Part shown: one piece after another, positions 1-8,237 of the stretch
Position numbering within the stretch: the stretch's first letter is position 1
Layout of the letters: each line of letters begins with the position of its first letter
DNA from: Paracoccus ravus
GTDB taxonomy: Bacteria; Pseudomonadota; Alphaproteobacteria; Rhodobacterales; Rhodobacteraceae
Reading direction: 5' to 3'
DNA: 64,000 nucleotides
NCBI RefSeq assembly: GCF_004522175.1
Contig: NZ_SDEB01000009.1
Location: 62,001-126,000, forward strand
Made by a program: the position numbers and the translations under genes
Notes under the pieces: model-generated
What the model was told of the DNA's origin: nothing
Databases searched by the model: none
What the model saw: only the letters and a program-made list of their open reading frames with translations

Positions 1-993
1 CGGCAGGTCGAGGCCGCCCAGTTCCACCGCGCCGCCGACCCGAATGCCGGTCGACAGGTTCGAGACCACAAAGCCATGCCCGCCAAAGGTGATCTGCGTG
101 CGCAGATCCAGCGCGCCGGGGGGCAGGGTGGTGTTATAGCCGCGCTCGGTCTCGAGCGGGATTTTCTCGCCGAGGCTGCGGGCGATACGATGCGAAAAGG
201 CCCCGGCGGCGATGACGACATGGCCGGTGGCGTGATGGCGGTCAATCTGCACGCCTTCAGGATTGGCGCGAAGGGAGGTCACCTCCAACTCTTCGATGAC
301 GCCGCCCATGGCGCGGAAACGATCCGCCAAGGCCAAAGTGTAAAGCTTTGGATCGGCAATGGAATACCAACCGGGGGTGAAGCTGCCCTTGATGAAACGC
401 GGCGCGAGGCCGGGCTGAATCCCGGCCATCTCAGCGGCGTCCATATGCCGGAACTCGATGCCATGCTCGGCGCGGGCTTGCCAGCCGGGAAGCGAGGCCT
501 GGAACTCGGCCTCGGTTTCATAGACCTGCAGGTTGCCGTCCTTGCGCAGCATCGGCAGCGTCCCCGAGGCGGCCAGGAAGGGCTCGAGCTCGGCCCGCGA
601 CAAGTCCATGAGCGCGGTCTGGGCGGCGGTCGAATGCGCGACGCGGGCGGGCGAGCAGGCGCGCCAGAAGCGATACATCCAAGGCGCAATCTTCAGCGCA
701 TAGCTCGGCGGCACTGACAGCGGCCCCAGAGGGTCGAGCAGCCATTTCGGCGCTTTCTTCAGGATGCCCGGCGAGGCGAGCGGCAGGATATCGGTGAAGG
801 CGAAGGCCCCGGCATTGCCGGCCGAGGCCCCGGCAGCGGGCCCTTCGCGGTCCAGCACCACGACCGACAGCCCGCGCGCGCGCAGCGCAATCGCGATGGA
901 CAGGCCGATGACACCCGCGCCGATGACAGTGACCGCATGAGCGACGGGTGCGCGCTGTTGTGTCAGCTCCGAAAAGGAAGGCGATGCGTTCAT
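1..993 (-). CDS. FAD-dependent D-amino-acid dehydrogenase/oxidase (DadA-like), 3' end beyond window
   Basis: Predicted flavoprotein of the DAO/DadA family that oxidatively deaminates an amino acid, probably a D-amino acid, to the 2-oxo or cyclic imino acid. Translating the minus strand from the ATG at 993 gives an N-terminal dinucleotide-binding fold with GAGVIG at about residues 25-30, followed by a conserved acidic end of strand 2 (VVLDRE) and the family stretch GASAGNAG. The reading frame stays open to the left edge, so about 330 residues are seen and the C-terminus is missing. It starts 2 bases after the stop of an amino-acid ABC ATPase and is the last visible gene of that operon. With the imine reductase encoded divergently at 4114 it suggests D-amino-acid catabolism. 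The exact substrate cannot be read from the sequence. Confidence 0.85.
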   Translation of the reverse strand, partial: MNASPSFSELTQQRAPVAHAVTVIGAGVIGLSIAIALRARGLSVVVLDREGPAAGASAGNAGAFAFTDILPLASPGILKKAPKWLLDPLGPLSVPPSYALKIAPWMYRFWRACSPARVAHSTAAQTALMDLSRAELEPFLAASGTLPMLRKDGNLQVYETEAEFQASLPGWQARAEHGIEFRHMDAAEMAGIQPGLAPRFIKGSFTPGWYSIADPKLYTLALADRFRAMGGVIEELEVTSLRANPEGVQIDRHHATGHVVIAAGAFSHRIARSLGEKIPLETERGYNTTLPPGALDLRTQITFGGHGFVVSNLSTGIRVGGAVELGGLDLP

Positions 994-995
994 GG

Positions 996-1718
996 TCAAT
1001 GCGTCGCCGCGAGGAATTTCTGCAAATCGGCATCCTTCGGCGCGCCGAACAGCTCGGCCGGAGGGGCGATCTCGGCCATGACGCCCTTGTGGAAGAAGGC
1101 GACGCGATCCGAGACCTCGCGGGCGAATTTCATCTCATGGGTGACGCAGATCATCGTCATGCCTTCCGAGGCCAGCATCCTGAGCGTGTCCAAAACCTCG
1201 CCGACAAGCTGCGGATCGAGCGCCGAGGTGACTTCGTCGAACAGCATGTAATCGGGCGACATGGCCAGCGCACGGGCAATCGCCATGCGCTGCTGCTGGC
1301 CGCCCGACATCCTTGTCGGATAGACGTTCAGCTTGTCGGCCAGACCGACATGGGTGAGCTGCTTGACGGCCATGGCCTCGGCATCCGCCTTGGCCATGCC
1401 GAGGACCTTGCGCGGTGCGAGCATGACGTTTTCCAGCACCGTCAGATGCGGGAAAGCGTTCCATTGCTGGAAAACGATGCCGATCTTTTGCCGCAGCTTG
1501 TTGAGGTCCGTCGATTTGGCATGAACCTCGGTGCCGTCGACGAGGATCTTGCCGGAATCGATCGGCTCGAGCCCGTTGATGCAGGTCAGAAGCGTCGATT
1601 TGCCCGAGCCGGAACCGCCGATGATGGTCAGCACCTCGCCCTTGGCGACGGTCAGGTCGATGCCCTTGAGGACCTCCAGCGAGCCGAAGGATTTGCGGAC
1701 GTTCTGGATCTCAATCAT
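996..1718 (-). CDS. Amino-acid ABC transporter ATP-binding protein (HisP/GlnQ type)
   Basis: Cytoplasmic ATPase of a polar amino-acid importer, 240 residues, the usual length for GlnQ/HisP. Walker A is GGSGSGKST at residues 34-42, the signature is RMSGGQQQR near 136-144, and Walker B is MLFDE at about 158-162. The start chosen is the ATG at 1718 (MIEIQNV), which fits the family N-terminus; an in-frame upstream codon at 1745 would only add residues inside the permease gene. It overlaps the 3' end of the permease gene (1711-2364) by 8 bases and is followed 2 bases later by the DadA-like gene, so all five genes probably form one operon read from 3921 leftwards. Confidence 0.95.
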   Translation of the reverse strand: MIEIQNVRKSFGSLEVLKGIDLTVAKGEVLTIIGGSGSGKSTLLTCINGLEPIDSGKILVDGTEVHAKSTDLNKLRQKIGIVFQQWNAFPHLTVLENVMLAPRKVLGMAKADAEAMAVKQLTHVGLADKLNVYPTRMSGGQQQRMAIARALAMSPDYMLFDEVTSALDPQLVGEVLDTLRMLASEGMTMICVTHEMKFAREVSDRVAFFHKGVMAEIAPPAELFGAPKDADLQKFLAATH

Positions 1719-2364
1719 GGGACCACCGTTTCTCCAGATAGCCACCGAAGCGGGCGATGGGGAAGGAAATGAGGAAGTAGAAGGCGCCGCAGACCATCAA
1801 GAGGAACAGCGGCTCCTGCAGGCGGGTGATCAGGATCTGGGTCGACTTCAGCAACTCGACGACCTGCACGATATAGACCAGCGCGGAATCCTTCATCACG
1901 CCAAGCGCGAGCCCGATCCACGAAGGCAGGGCCACCCGCGTCGCGAGCGGCATGACGATCTGGGTCATGTCCTGCCCCCAGCTTAGCCCCAGTGAGCGGG
2001 CGGCGCGGCGCAGGTTCGGCGGCACGGATTCGATGCCACCGCGAACGATTTCCGCGCAATAGGCGGCGGTGTAGAGCGACAGCACACCGCAGGCAACGGT
2101 GAAGCCCGAGATGCGGATGCCCAGCACGGTCGTGACAAAGGCATTGGCCAGCACCAGTTGGATCAGCAGCGGAATCGAGCGGAACACGTCCAGCACGAAG
2201 GTCAGGGGCGCGGCCCACCAGGGACCGACCTGATAGCGGAAGACCCCGAAGATGATGCCGAGGATCGTGCCGAAGAAGACCGAGATCGCAGTGACGACCA
2301 GCGTCATTCCCGCGCCCTTGGCGAGGAAGATCAGGTCTTTGGCGGTTAAGGCGGTTTCGAACAT
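1711..2364 (-). CDS. Amino-acid ABC transporter permease (HisM/GlnP family)
   Basis: Inner-membrane permease of 217 residues with several hydrophobic segments and the EAA-like cytoplasmic loop around NLRRAARSLGLSWGQ, typical of the His/Glu/Gln/Arg/opine 3-TM permease family. It is the second permease of a pair: the other lies just upstream (2377-3042) with a 12-base gap. Pairing of two different permeases with one ATPase and one periplasmic receptor is the standard heteromeric architecture for polar amino-acid importers. Substrate specificity is not evident from the sequence; the downstream DadA-like enzyme suggests an amino acid that is then deaminated. Confidence 0.93.
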   Translation of the reverse strand: MFETALTAKDLIFLAKGAGMTLVVTAISVFFGTILGIIFGVFRYQVGPWWAAPLTFVLDVFRSIPLLIQLVLANAFVTTVLGIRISGFTVACGVLSLYTAAYCAEIVRGGIESVPPNLRRAARSLGLSWGQDMTQIVMPLATRVALPSWIGLALGVMKDSALVYIVQVVELLKSTQILITRLQEPLFLLMVCGAFYFLISFPIARFGGYLEKRWSHD

Positions 2365-2376
2365 CTCTCGCGCCCT

Positions 2377-3042
2377 TCAGTAACGGAACAGCCGGGCCGC
2401 GAGCAGGCGGGCCGAAAGGGTGATCGCCTTGGTGATCAGGTAGAAGATCACCGCCGCGATGGCGAAAAGCTCGAAGGTGCGGAAGGTCCGCGCATTCAAC
2501 TCGCTGGTGACGCCGTAAAGGTCGGTATTCATCGCCACGACCGCACCAAGCGAGGTCATCAGGATGGCCCAGACCATTTGGTTGGTCATCGGCAGGAACG
2601 AGATGCGCAGCATCTGCGGCATCACGACATGGCGGAAGGCCTTGCCCGCGCTCATCCCCAGCGAGCGCGCGGCGCGGGTCTGGGTCTCGGGAATGGCTTT
2701 CAACGCGCCGCGGAAATTCTCGGCCAGATAGCCCGCATTGTTGAAGGCGATGCCGATCAGGAGCGACAGATAGGGGCTGAGATGGATCCCGAAGCCGCCA
2801 AGCCCGAAATGCACCATATAGATCTGGAAGAGTGCAGGCGTGTTGCGGGCGATCTCGACCCAGGTCGTTGCGACGGCATTCAGGATGCGACTGCCCGAAA
2901 GGCGGAACACGGTAAGGAGGATCGCGACCGAAATGCCGATCAGCATCGACAAAAGCGCGATCTCGATGGTGACAAGCGCCCCTTCCAGCATTTGCGGAAG
3001 TGAGTTCAGCGCCTGATTCCAGCGGAAATTATAGTTGAACAT
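2377..3042 (-). CDS. Amino-acid ABC transporter permease (HisQ/GlnP family)
   Basis: First permease of the polar amino-acid importer, 221 residues from the ATG at 3042 (MFNYNFRWNQ). The N-terminal motif YNFRWNQAL and the EAA loop TQTRAARSLGMSAGKAFRHVVMPQ are characteristic of the HEQRo permease family. An upstream in-frame start at 3096 would add 18 non-family residues and is rejected. It lies 72 bases downstream of the binding-protein gene and 12 bases before the second permease, within the operon that continues to the ATPase and the DadA-like flavoenzyme. Confidence 0.93.
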   Translation of the reverse strand: MFNYNFRWNQALNSLPQMLEGALVTIEIALLSMLIGISVAILLTVFRLSGSRILNAVATTWVEIARNTPALFQIYMVHFGLGGFGIHLSPYLSLLIGIAFNNAGYLAENFRGALKAIPETQTRAARSLGMSAGKAFRHVVMPQMLRISFLPMTNQMVWAILMTSLGAVVAMNTDLYGVTSELNARTFRTFELFAIAAVIFYLITKAITLSARLLAARLFRY

Positions 3043-3114
3043 GACCGCCTCGGAGGTTGTCAGCGGTGATGCGGTGCGAGGCGCAAGGCCCCGCACCGCG
3101 GATAATCGGAAGGA

Positions 3115-3921
3115 TCAACGATAGACGCCCTGGATCGTCAGGTCAGCAGGCACGCCCTCGCCGACCCACTTCTTGTAAAGCTCGGCATAACGGCCGGTGC
3201 GGACCTGCTGGTTGATGAACAGGTTCATGTAATTGATCAGGCCATATTCCTCGCGCAGCGTGATCAGCGCGACATAGTCCGGCACCATCGGGGCCTTGTC
3301 GACGATCTTGATGCCGCCGAAATTGCCCGATTTCACATTGGCCTCGGCAACCTCGACGGTCGAGACGGTCGCGTCCAGCTGACCCTGCGACAGCGCCAGG
3401 AAAACATCGGCCTGGTTCTGATAGGGACGGAATTCGCCTTCGCCCCATTCCTTGACCTTGCCCTCGAGCCAGATCGCCTCATAGGTGCCAGCGGTCGCGC
3501 CGACGGTCTTGCCCTTCATGCCTTCCCAATTCGCCATATCGACGCCGTCGCGACCGACAACGGCGTTTTCAAAGGCGTAATAGGGGATCGAGAAGCCGAC
3601 GGTCTTGGCGCGCTCGAGCGTGTCCGAGGTCGAGGCGACGGCGACATCGACCGAGCCCGACATCAGCGCGGGGATACGTTCGGGGAAGGTGGTCTCGACC
3701 ACCTCGGCCTCGACGCCGAGCGCCTTGGCGAGGTCGTTGCAATAATCGACGTCGAAGCCCTGCGGATTATTGTCGGCGTCGCGCGAGCCCATCGGCGGGA
3801 AATCCAGCACCACGGCGCAGCGCAGCTTGCCCGAGCCAATGATGTCGTCAAGCTTGTCGGCAAAGGCCGGACCGGCAAGAGCCGTCGCAGCGGCGGCGAG
3901 GGCGAGAAGCGATTTTTTCAT
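3115..3921 (-). CDS. Periplasmic amino-acid-binding protein of ABC transporter (SBP family 3)
   Basis: Solute receptor of the importer, 268 residues. The start at 3921 gives a typical Sec signal peptide (MKKSLLALAAAATALAG, cleavage near AFA-D). The mature part carries family 3 hallmarks: KLRCAVVLDFPPMG at the beginning, GFDVDYCNDLAKALG, the segment FPERIPALMSGSVDVAVAS, and WEGMKGKTVGATAGT. The longer frame starting at 4029 runs through the intergenic operator region and lacks a signal peptide, so it is not used. It is the first gene of the leftward operon 3921 to 1. The divergent gene at 4114 shares its control region. Confidence 0.95.
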   Translation of the reverse strand: MKKSLLALAAAATALAGPAFADKLDDIIGSGKLRCAVVLDFPPMGSRDADNNPQGFDVDYCNDLAKALGVEAEVVETTFPERIPALMSGSVDVAVASTSDTLERAKTVGFSIPYYAFENAVVGRDGVDMANWEGMKGKTVGATAGTYEAIWLEGKVKEWGEGEFRPYQNQADVFLALSQGQLDATVSTVEVAEANVKSGNFGGIKIVDKAPMVPDYVALITLREEYGLINYMNLFINQQVRTGRYAELYKKWVGEGVPADLTIQGVYR

Positions 3922-4020
3922 GATTTTTCTCCCGTGTTGGCATGTCCGGCCCTTCACGGCCGATTCCACGGGGGTGATATTCCCGGCCGCATCACGAAAA
4001 ATCAAACATAAAATACATGC

Positions 4021-4085
4021 TGTATACAAATTTCACGCAAACAATGCTGAAGTGATTGTTCGGCTTGCATACAGTTTGTATTCAA
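4021..4085. promoter_or_regulatory. Divergent control region with two GTATAC-like inverted repeats
   Basis: The 192-base gap between the binding-protein start (3921) and the reductase start (4114) is AT-rich at its centre. It contains a perfect 8-bp palindrome TGTATACA at 4021-4028 and an imperfect inverted repeat at 4065-4085 (arms TTGCATACA and TGTATTCAA around GTT, one mismatch per arm). Such sites resemble operators of FCD-type GntR regulators, and related palindromes occur beside two GntR genes in this window (13953, 46189). Binding is inferred; no regulator gene lies next to this region. Confidence 0.5.
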
Positions 4086-4113
4086 GAACCGGGACAAGGA
4101 AAGAGGAAGCGGC

Positions 4114-5133
4114 ATGTCGGAACAGGGAATCAGGCTGACGGTGGCGGCGCTCACAAGGCGCGTCGAGGAAATTTTCCGTCGCGCCGGGCTGACCGATCTT
4201 CAGGCCCGCAGCGTGGCGGAGGTCATCGTGGCGGGCGAGCGCGACGCCTGCAAATCGCATGGCATCTACCGGATCGAGGGCTGCTTGCAGACGATCGCGG
4301 CGGGCAAGGTCGATCCCCGCGCCGAACCGCTCCTTGCTGATGATGGCTCGGCGGTCATACGGGTGAATGCCAAAGGTGCCTTCTCTCCGGCGGCATTCGC
4401 GCTTGGCGCGCCGGTGCTCGCAGAGCGGGCAAAACAGTTGGGCCTCGCGGCGCTGGCGATCAATTCCTGCACCCATTTTTCGGCCCTCTGGCCCGAAATC
4501 GAAGTGCTGACCGAGGCCGGGATCAGCGCCATGGCGATGTGCCCGAGCTACTCCACCGTGGCTCCGGCCGGAGGCAGCGAGCCGCTTCTGGGGACGAACC
4601 CCTTTGCCTTCGGCTGGCCGCGCGCCTCGGGTCAGCCCTATGTCTTCGATTTCGCGACCTCGGTCGCGGCGCGCGGCGAGATAGAGCTGCATCGCCGCGC
4701 CGGAAAGGCCCTGCCCGAGGGCTGGGCGATGGATGCCGCGGGCCAGCCCACGACCGATCCGGAACGCGCGCTGGAAGGCGCGATGCTGCCTTTTGGGGGG
4801 CACAAGGGCTCGGCGATCTCGACCATGATCGAATTGCTGGCCGGGGTGATGATCGGCGACATGACCAGCCGCGACGCCTTGGACTATCTGGGCACGACCA
4901 GCATCTTGCCGCATCACGGCGAACTCATCATCGCCTTTTGCCCCGAGCGCTTTGCCGCCGGGCGATCCGGCAATCCGCTCGACCGGGCCGAGATCCTGTT
5001 CGAGGCGATCGCCGGGCAGGGCGCGCGCCTGCCCTCGCAGCGCCGCTTCGCCGCGCGGGAAAAGTCGCTGGCCGAGGGCATTCATCTCAGCGCGGATGAG
5101 GCGCGGATGCTCGAGCGCCTCGAGCAGGGCTGA
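4114..5133 (+). CDS. Ldh_2-family NAD(P)H-dependent reductase, DpkA-like (delta1-piperideine/pyrroline-2-carboxylate reductase)
   Basis: Cytosolic 339-residue oxidoreductase of the malate/L-lactate dehydrogenase (Ldh_2) family, which has a non-Rossmann NAD(P)-binding fold. The segment ERDACKSHGIYRIEG (about residues 47-61) carries the family Ser-His-Gly and matches the cyclic-imine reductase branch; GGHKGSAIS near residue 229 is the cofactor-binding stretch. DpkA enzymes reduce the cyclic imine made when D-lysine or D-proline is oxidised. The divergent operon supplies an amino-acid importer and a D-amino-acid dehydrogenase, which fits that pathway. A malate or ureidoglycolate dehydrogenase of the same family cannot be excluded. 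A purine-rich ribosome site (aaagaggaag) precedes the ATG. Confidence 0.78.
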   Translation: MSEQGIRLTVAALTRRVEEIFRRAGLTDLQARSVAEVIVAGERDACKSHGIYRIEGCLQTIAAGKVDPRAEPLLADDGSAVIRVNAKGAFSPAAFALGAPVLAERAKQLGLAALAINSCTHFSALWPEIEVLTEAGISAMAMCPSYSTVAPAGGSEPLLGTNPFAFGWPRASGQPYVFDFATSVAARGEIELHRRAGKALPEGWAMDAAGQPTTDPERALEGAMLPFGGHKGSAISTMIELLAGVMIGDMTSRDALDYLGTTSILPHHGELIIAFCPERFAAGRSGNPLDRAEILFEAIAGQGARLPSQRRFAAREKSLAEGIHLSADEARMLERLEQG

Positions 5134-5136
5134 GCG

Positions 5137-5952
5137 TCAAGGCCAGGCGGCGTAGGATTGCGGTGCCGCGACCTTGCGGGCGGCCCGCCACAGACCTGGA
5201 CTCTGTCCGGTCTGGCGCTGGAAGACCCGGCTGAAATAGGCCGGATCCTGATAACCGAGCCGATAGGCGATCGCCGCGACGCTCAGCGGGCTTTGCTCCA
5301 GAAGCGCCATCGCCTTGGCCAGAATCTGCTGCTGCAGGAATTCCTGTGGCGTCTTTCCCGAATTGCGCCGCAAGGCCGCGTTCAGCTGAAAGCGCGTGAC
5401 CCCAAGCGCCTGGGCATAGGTCGCCACGCTCCAATGCTCGTGCCAATGCTGCGCGGCAAGAAGCATGAATCGTTCCGCCAGTGGCGGCTGCCGTCGGGAA
5501 TCGCGGCTGTCCGGATGCACGAGGCGTAGGAAGTTCACCAGAAGCAAGGTGCAGGCCGCCTCGGTGACAAGCCGGCTGTCGAGCCGGGGATTGGCCAGTT
5601 CGGCGGCGATGTCCTCAAAGAGCAGGGTGACGTGCTGATGGCGTTCGCGCGGCGGGGCGGCGCTCAGACTCATTACCGCGAGCGGCGCGAGCCGCGCGCC
5701 GTCATCGCCCTGTGCCATGATGCGGGTGAGTTCGATCCGGGGCAGGGACAAGCACAACAGACGTGCCCCGGCATCAAGATGCAGGGTTTCCGTGCTGTCG
5801 GGGGCAAGCCAGACCATCTGCCCGCTCGAAATCTCGCGCCCCGAGCCGGCAAGGCTGGCCGCGCCACGTTCCTGAAAGATCAGATGCCCGGCCCGAGGAT
5901 CCAGCCGGAATTCCCGCGGCGCGAGAGATGGGTTCAGAAATCGGACTTCCAT
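5137..5952 (-). CDS. AraC-family transcriptional regulator
   Basis: Predicted activator of about 271 residues: an N-terminal cupin-like effector domain (EVRFLNPSLAPREFRLDPRAG) and a C-terminal double helix-turn-helix, with the second helix pair in YQDPAYFSRVFQRQTGQSPGLWR. A GTG at 5988 would add 12 residues, but that stretch lies across a direct repeat that looks like the binding site, so the ATG at 5952 is preferred. The gene ends 3 bases from the stop of the convergent reductase gene and is divergent from the Liv-type transporter operon starting at 6072, which it probably controls. Confidence 0.88.
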   Translation of the reverse strand: MEVRFLNPSLAPREFRLDPRAGHLIFQERGAASLAGSGREISSGQMVWLAPDSTETLHLDAGARLLCLSLPRIELTRIMAQGDDGARLAPLAVMSLSAAPPRERHQHVTLLFEDIAAELANPRLDSRLVTEAACTLLLVNFLRLVHPDSRDSRRQPPLAERFMLLAAQHWHEHWSVATYAQALGVTRFQLNAALRRNSGKTPQEFLQQQILAKAMALLEQSPLSVAAIAYRLGYQDPAYFSRVFQRQTGQSPGLWRAARKVAAPQSYAAWP

Positions 5953-5962
5953 CGCCGCGCCC

Positions 5963-5991
5963 GTCACAAAAGTACTGCTAATAGTCACAAA
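5963..5991. promoter_or_regulatory. Direct repeat, probable AraC-family operator
   Basis: The octamer GTCACAAA occurs twice in the same orientation at 5963-5970 and 5984-5991. The repeats start 21 bases apart, which is two helical turns, the spacing expected for two half-sites bound by an AraC-type dimer. They sit immediately upstream of the AraC-like gene and about 80 bases before the divergent transporter operon. Function is inferred from spacing and position. Confidence 0.55.
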
Positions 5992-6071
5992 TATGCAATG
6001 TTTGGCAAGCCGTCCTGTTCGATGCTGACCTTGATCGGGAAGAGGGGCCCGATCGTGACAGGGAGGAGAGA

Positions 6072-7286
6072 ATGATCGGATTTACACGGCGGGCCGCCAT
6101 GGGCCTGCTTGGGGGTGTCGCCATCTCGGCGCTGTCGCTTGGACCGGGCATGGCGCAGGCGCCAGAGCCGGTCCGGATCGGCTATGTCGCATCGAAGAGC
6201 GGCCCGGCCGCCGCGGGCGCGGGGATCACGACCATCCCCAATTACGAATTATGGGCCAAGGATGTGAACGCGGCCGGGGGGCTGAAGCTTCCTGATGGCA
6301 GTCAGCGTCCGGTCGAATTGATTTCCTATGACGACCGATCCAGCGCCGAGGATGCCGTGCGCGCGGTCGAGCGGCTCGCTAGCCAGGACAAGGTCGATTT
6401 CATCCTGCCGCCTTGGGGCACCGGCTTCAACCTTGCCATCGCTCCGCTGATGGACCGGCTGGGCTATCCGCATCTGGCGGTTACCTCGATGACGGACAAG
6501 GCCCCGGACTTTGCCAAGCGCTGGAAAAAGAGCTTCTGGATGCTGGGCGGCGGGCATGATTACGCAGGCGCGCTGGCTCAGACCGTCGCCAAGGCTCAGG
6601 CCGAAGGCAAGGTCAATGGCAAGGTCGCGGTCATCTCGGTCGCGGATGGGTTCGGCATCGACCTGATCTCGGCGGCGCGCCCGATCTTCAAGGAGCAGGG
6701 TCTGGAACTGGTCTATGACCAGTCCTATCCCATGGGCACGACGGATTTCGCGGCGATCATCGAAGAGGTCAAATCCAGCGGCGCGGATAGTTTCGTGGCC
6801 TTCTCCTACCCGCCCGAGACCTTTGCACTGGCCAAGCAGGCCCGCACCGTGGCCTTCAATCCCAAGATCTTCTTCACGGGCGTCGGCACGCCCTTCCCGA
6901 ATTACCCCGGCATCGTCGAGGGCAGGCAGGAAGGCGTGATGTCGGTCGGCGGCGTCGATGGCAACTCGGAAAAGATCGCGGCCTATTTCAAGCGTCATGC
7001 CGAAGTCGTCGGCACGCCCCCCGACAGCTGGGCATCTGCGATCACCTATGCCAGCCTTGAAATGCTGGCGCAGGCCGTGTCGCGTGTCGGCCTGGACCGC
7101 GAGGCAGTGGCGGGCGAACTGGCTTCGGGCAGCTTCGACACCGTCATCGGCGAGGTCAAGCTCGAGGACAATCAGCTGCGCCAGCTGTGGCTGGTCGGGC
7201 AATGGCAGGGGGACAAGTTCGTCGGCGTCGCACCTGCCGACCGGACCGGTGCGATGGCCCCGGTGATCCCGAAACCCGCCTGGTGA
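6072..7286 (+). CDS. Branched-chain/aromatic-type ABC substrate-binding protein (LivK family)
   Basis: Periplasmic receptor of 404 residues, type I fold (Peripla_BP_6). The N-terminus MIGFTRRAAMGLLGG has an Arg pair before a hydrophobic stretch and ends near GMAQA-PEP, so export by Sec or Tat is possible. The mature start VRIGYVASKSGPAAAGAG and ELWAKDVNAAGG are family hallmarks. A strong ribosome site (agggaggaga) precedes the ATG. It opens a Liv-type operon (two permeases, two ATPases) that ends in an aldehyde dehydrogenase. That pairing suggests an aromatic or other aldehyde-yielding substrate rather than leucine, but this is inference. Confidence 0.92.
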   Translation: MIGFTRRAAMGLLGGVAISALSLGPGMAQAPEPVRIGYVASKSGPAAAGAGITTIPNYELWAKDVNAAGGLKLPDGSQRPVELISYDDRSSAEDAVRAVERLASQDKVDFILPPWGTGFNLAIAPLMDRLGYPHLAVTSMTDKAPDFAKRWKKSFWMLGGGHDYAGALAQTVAKAQAEGKVNGKVAVISVADGFGIDLISAARPIFKEQGLELVYDQSYPMGTTDFAAIIEEVKSSGADSFVAFSYPPETFALAKQARTVAFNPKIFFTGVGTPFPNYPGIVEGRQEGVMSVGGVDGNSEKIAAYFKRHAEVVGTPPDSWASAITYASLEMLAQAVSRVGLDREAVAGELASGSFDTVIGEVKLEDNQLRQLWLVGQWQGDKFVGVAPADRTGAMAPVIPKPAW

Positions 7287-7296
7287 TGTAGCGCCT

Positions 7297-7318
7297 CCCG
7301 GACCGCTTGCGGTCCGGG
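7297..7318 (+). terminator. Intercistronic hairpin after the binding-protein gene
   Basis: Perfect 9-bp stem, CCCGGACCG at 7297-7305 and CGGTCCGGG at 7310-7318 with a 4-base loop, in the 75-base gap between the receptor and permease genes. No U-run follows, so it is more likely an mRNA-stabilising or partial attenuating structure that raises receptor levels over the permeases than a full terminator. Confidence 0.55.
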
Positions 7319-7361
7319 ATTGCCGGCGCATCGCCCTTTCTACCCAATTCGGAGACGGACC

Positions 7362-8237
7362 TTGCTTTCCTCGACCCTGATCCTGGGCCTTGTCCTGGGC
7401 GGCAGCTATGCGCTGGTCGCCGTCGGGATGACGCTGCAATATGGCATCGCCCGGATCATGAACCTTGCCTATGGCGAATTCATCATCCTTGCGGCCTTTG
7501 CCACCTATCTCTTGTTCGGCAGCCTGGGCATCAGCCCGATCGTCGCGCTGCTCATCATCCCGGTCATCGCCTTTGGGCTGGGCGTGGCGCTTTTTCAGGT
7601 GATGATGCGCCCGCTCGTGACCCGTGCAGGCGGCTCGGGCCGGCTCGAGGTGGATTCGATCCTCGCGACTTTCGGCCTGCTTTTCGTGCTGCAAGGGGTG
7701 ATGCTGCTGGCCTTTGGCGGCAATTACACCTCCTATGGTTTTCTCGATCAGGGCGTGAATGTCCTCGGCACCACGCTTGCCGCGAACCGGCTGCTGGCCT
7801 TTGCGCTGAGCATCGGGCTTGCCGGCGGCCTTTTCGCGCTGCTGCAATTCAGCCGTTGGGGTCTGGCCCTGAGGGCCGTGGCCCTTGCGCCGGGCTCGGC
7901 GGCGCTTGTCGGGCTGAACATGCGCCGCATCGCTGCGCTGGGATTCGGCCTCGGCACGGCGCTGGCGGCCGCGGGCGGCGTCACCGTCTCGATGTTCCAG
8001 ACCTTTTCGGCACATGATGGCGTGCTCTTCACCATGAAGGCTCTGGTCATCGTGATCATGGGCGGGGTCGGCAATGTGCTGGGCGCGCTTGTCTCGGGCC
8101 TTCTCCTGGGGCTGATGGAAACCGCGGTGGCGCGCTGGGTCGATCCGGGGCTGACGCTCGCTGCAACCTATATCCTCTTCCTCGCGGTTCTGCTCTGGCG
8201 TCCCGAGGGCCTGTTCGGAAAGGCGGCGGGAAGATGA
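7362..8237 (+). CDS. Branched-chain-type ABC transporter permease (LivH family)
   Basis: Inner-membrane permease with about eight hydrophobic segments. The family start LILGLVLGGSYALVAVGMTLQYGIARIMNLAYGEF is clear. The start is taken as TTG at 7362 because a GGAGA ribosome site lies 6 bases before it and the protein then begins directly with the first membrane helix (291 residues). The ATG at 7320 is in frame but would add an Arg/Pro-rich leader overlapping the intercistronic hairpin. The stop overlaps the next permease start by an ATGA. Confidence 0.92.
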   Translation: MLSSTLILGLVLGGSYALVAVGMTLQYGIARIMNLAYGEFIILAAFATYLLFGSLGISPIVALLIIPVIAFGLGVALFQVMMRPLVTRAGGSGRLEVDSILATFGLLFVLQGVMLLAFGGNYTSYGFLDQGVNVLGTTLAANRLLAFALSIGLAGGLFALLQFSRWGLALRAVALAPGSAALVGLNMRRIAALGFGLGTALAAAGGVTVSMFQTFSAHDGVLFTMKALVIVIMGGVGNVLGALVSGLLLGLMETAVARWVDPGLTLAATYILFLAVLLWRPEGLFGKAAGR

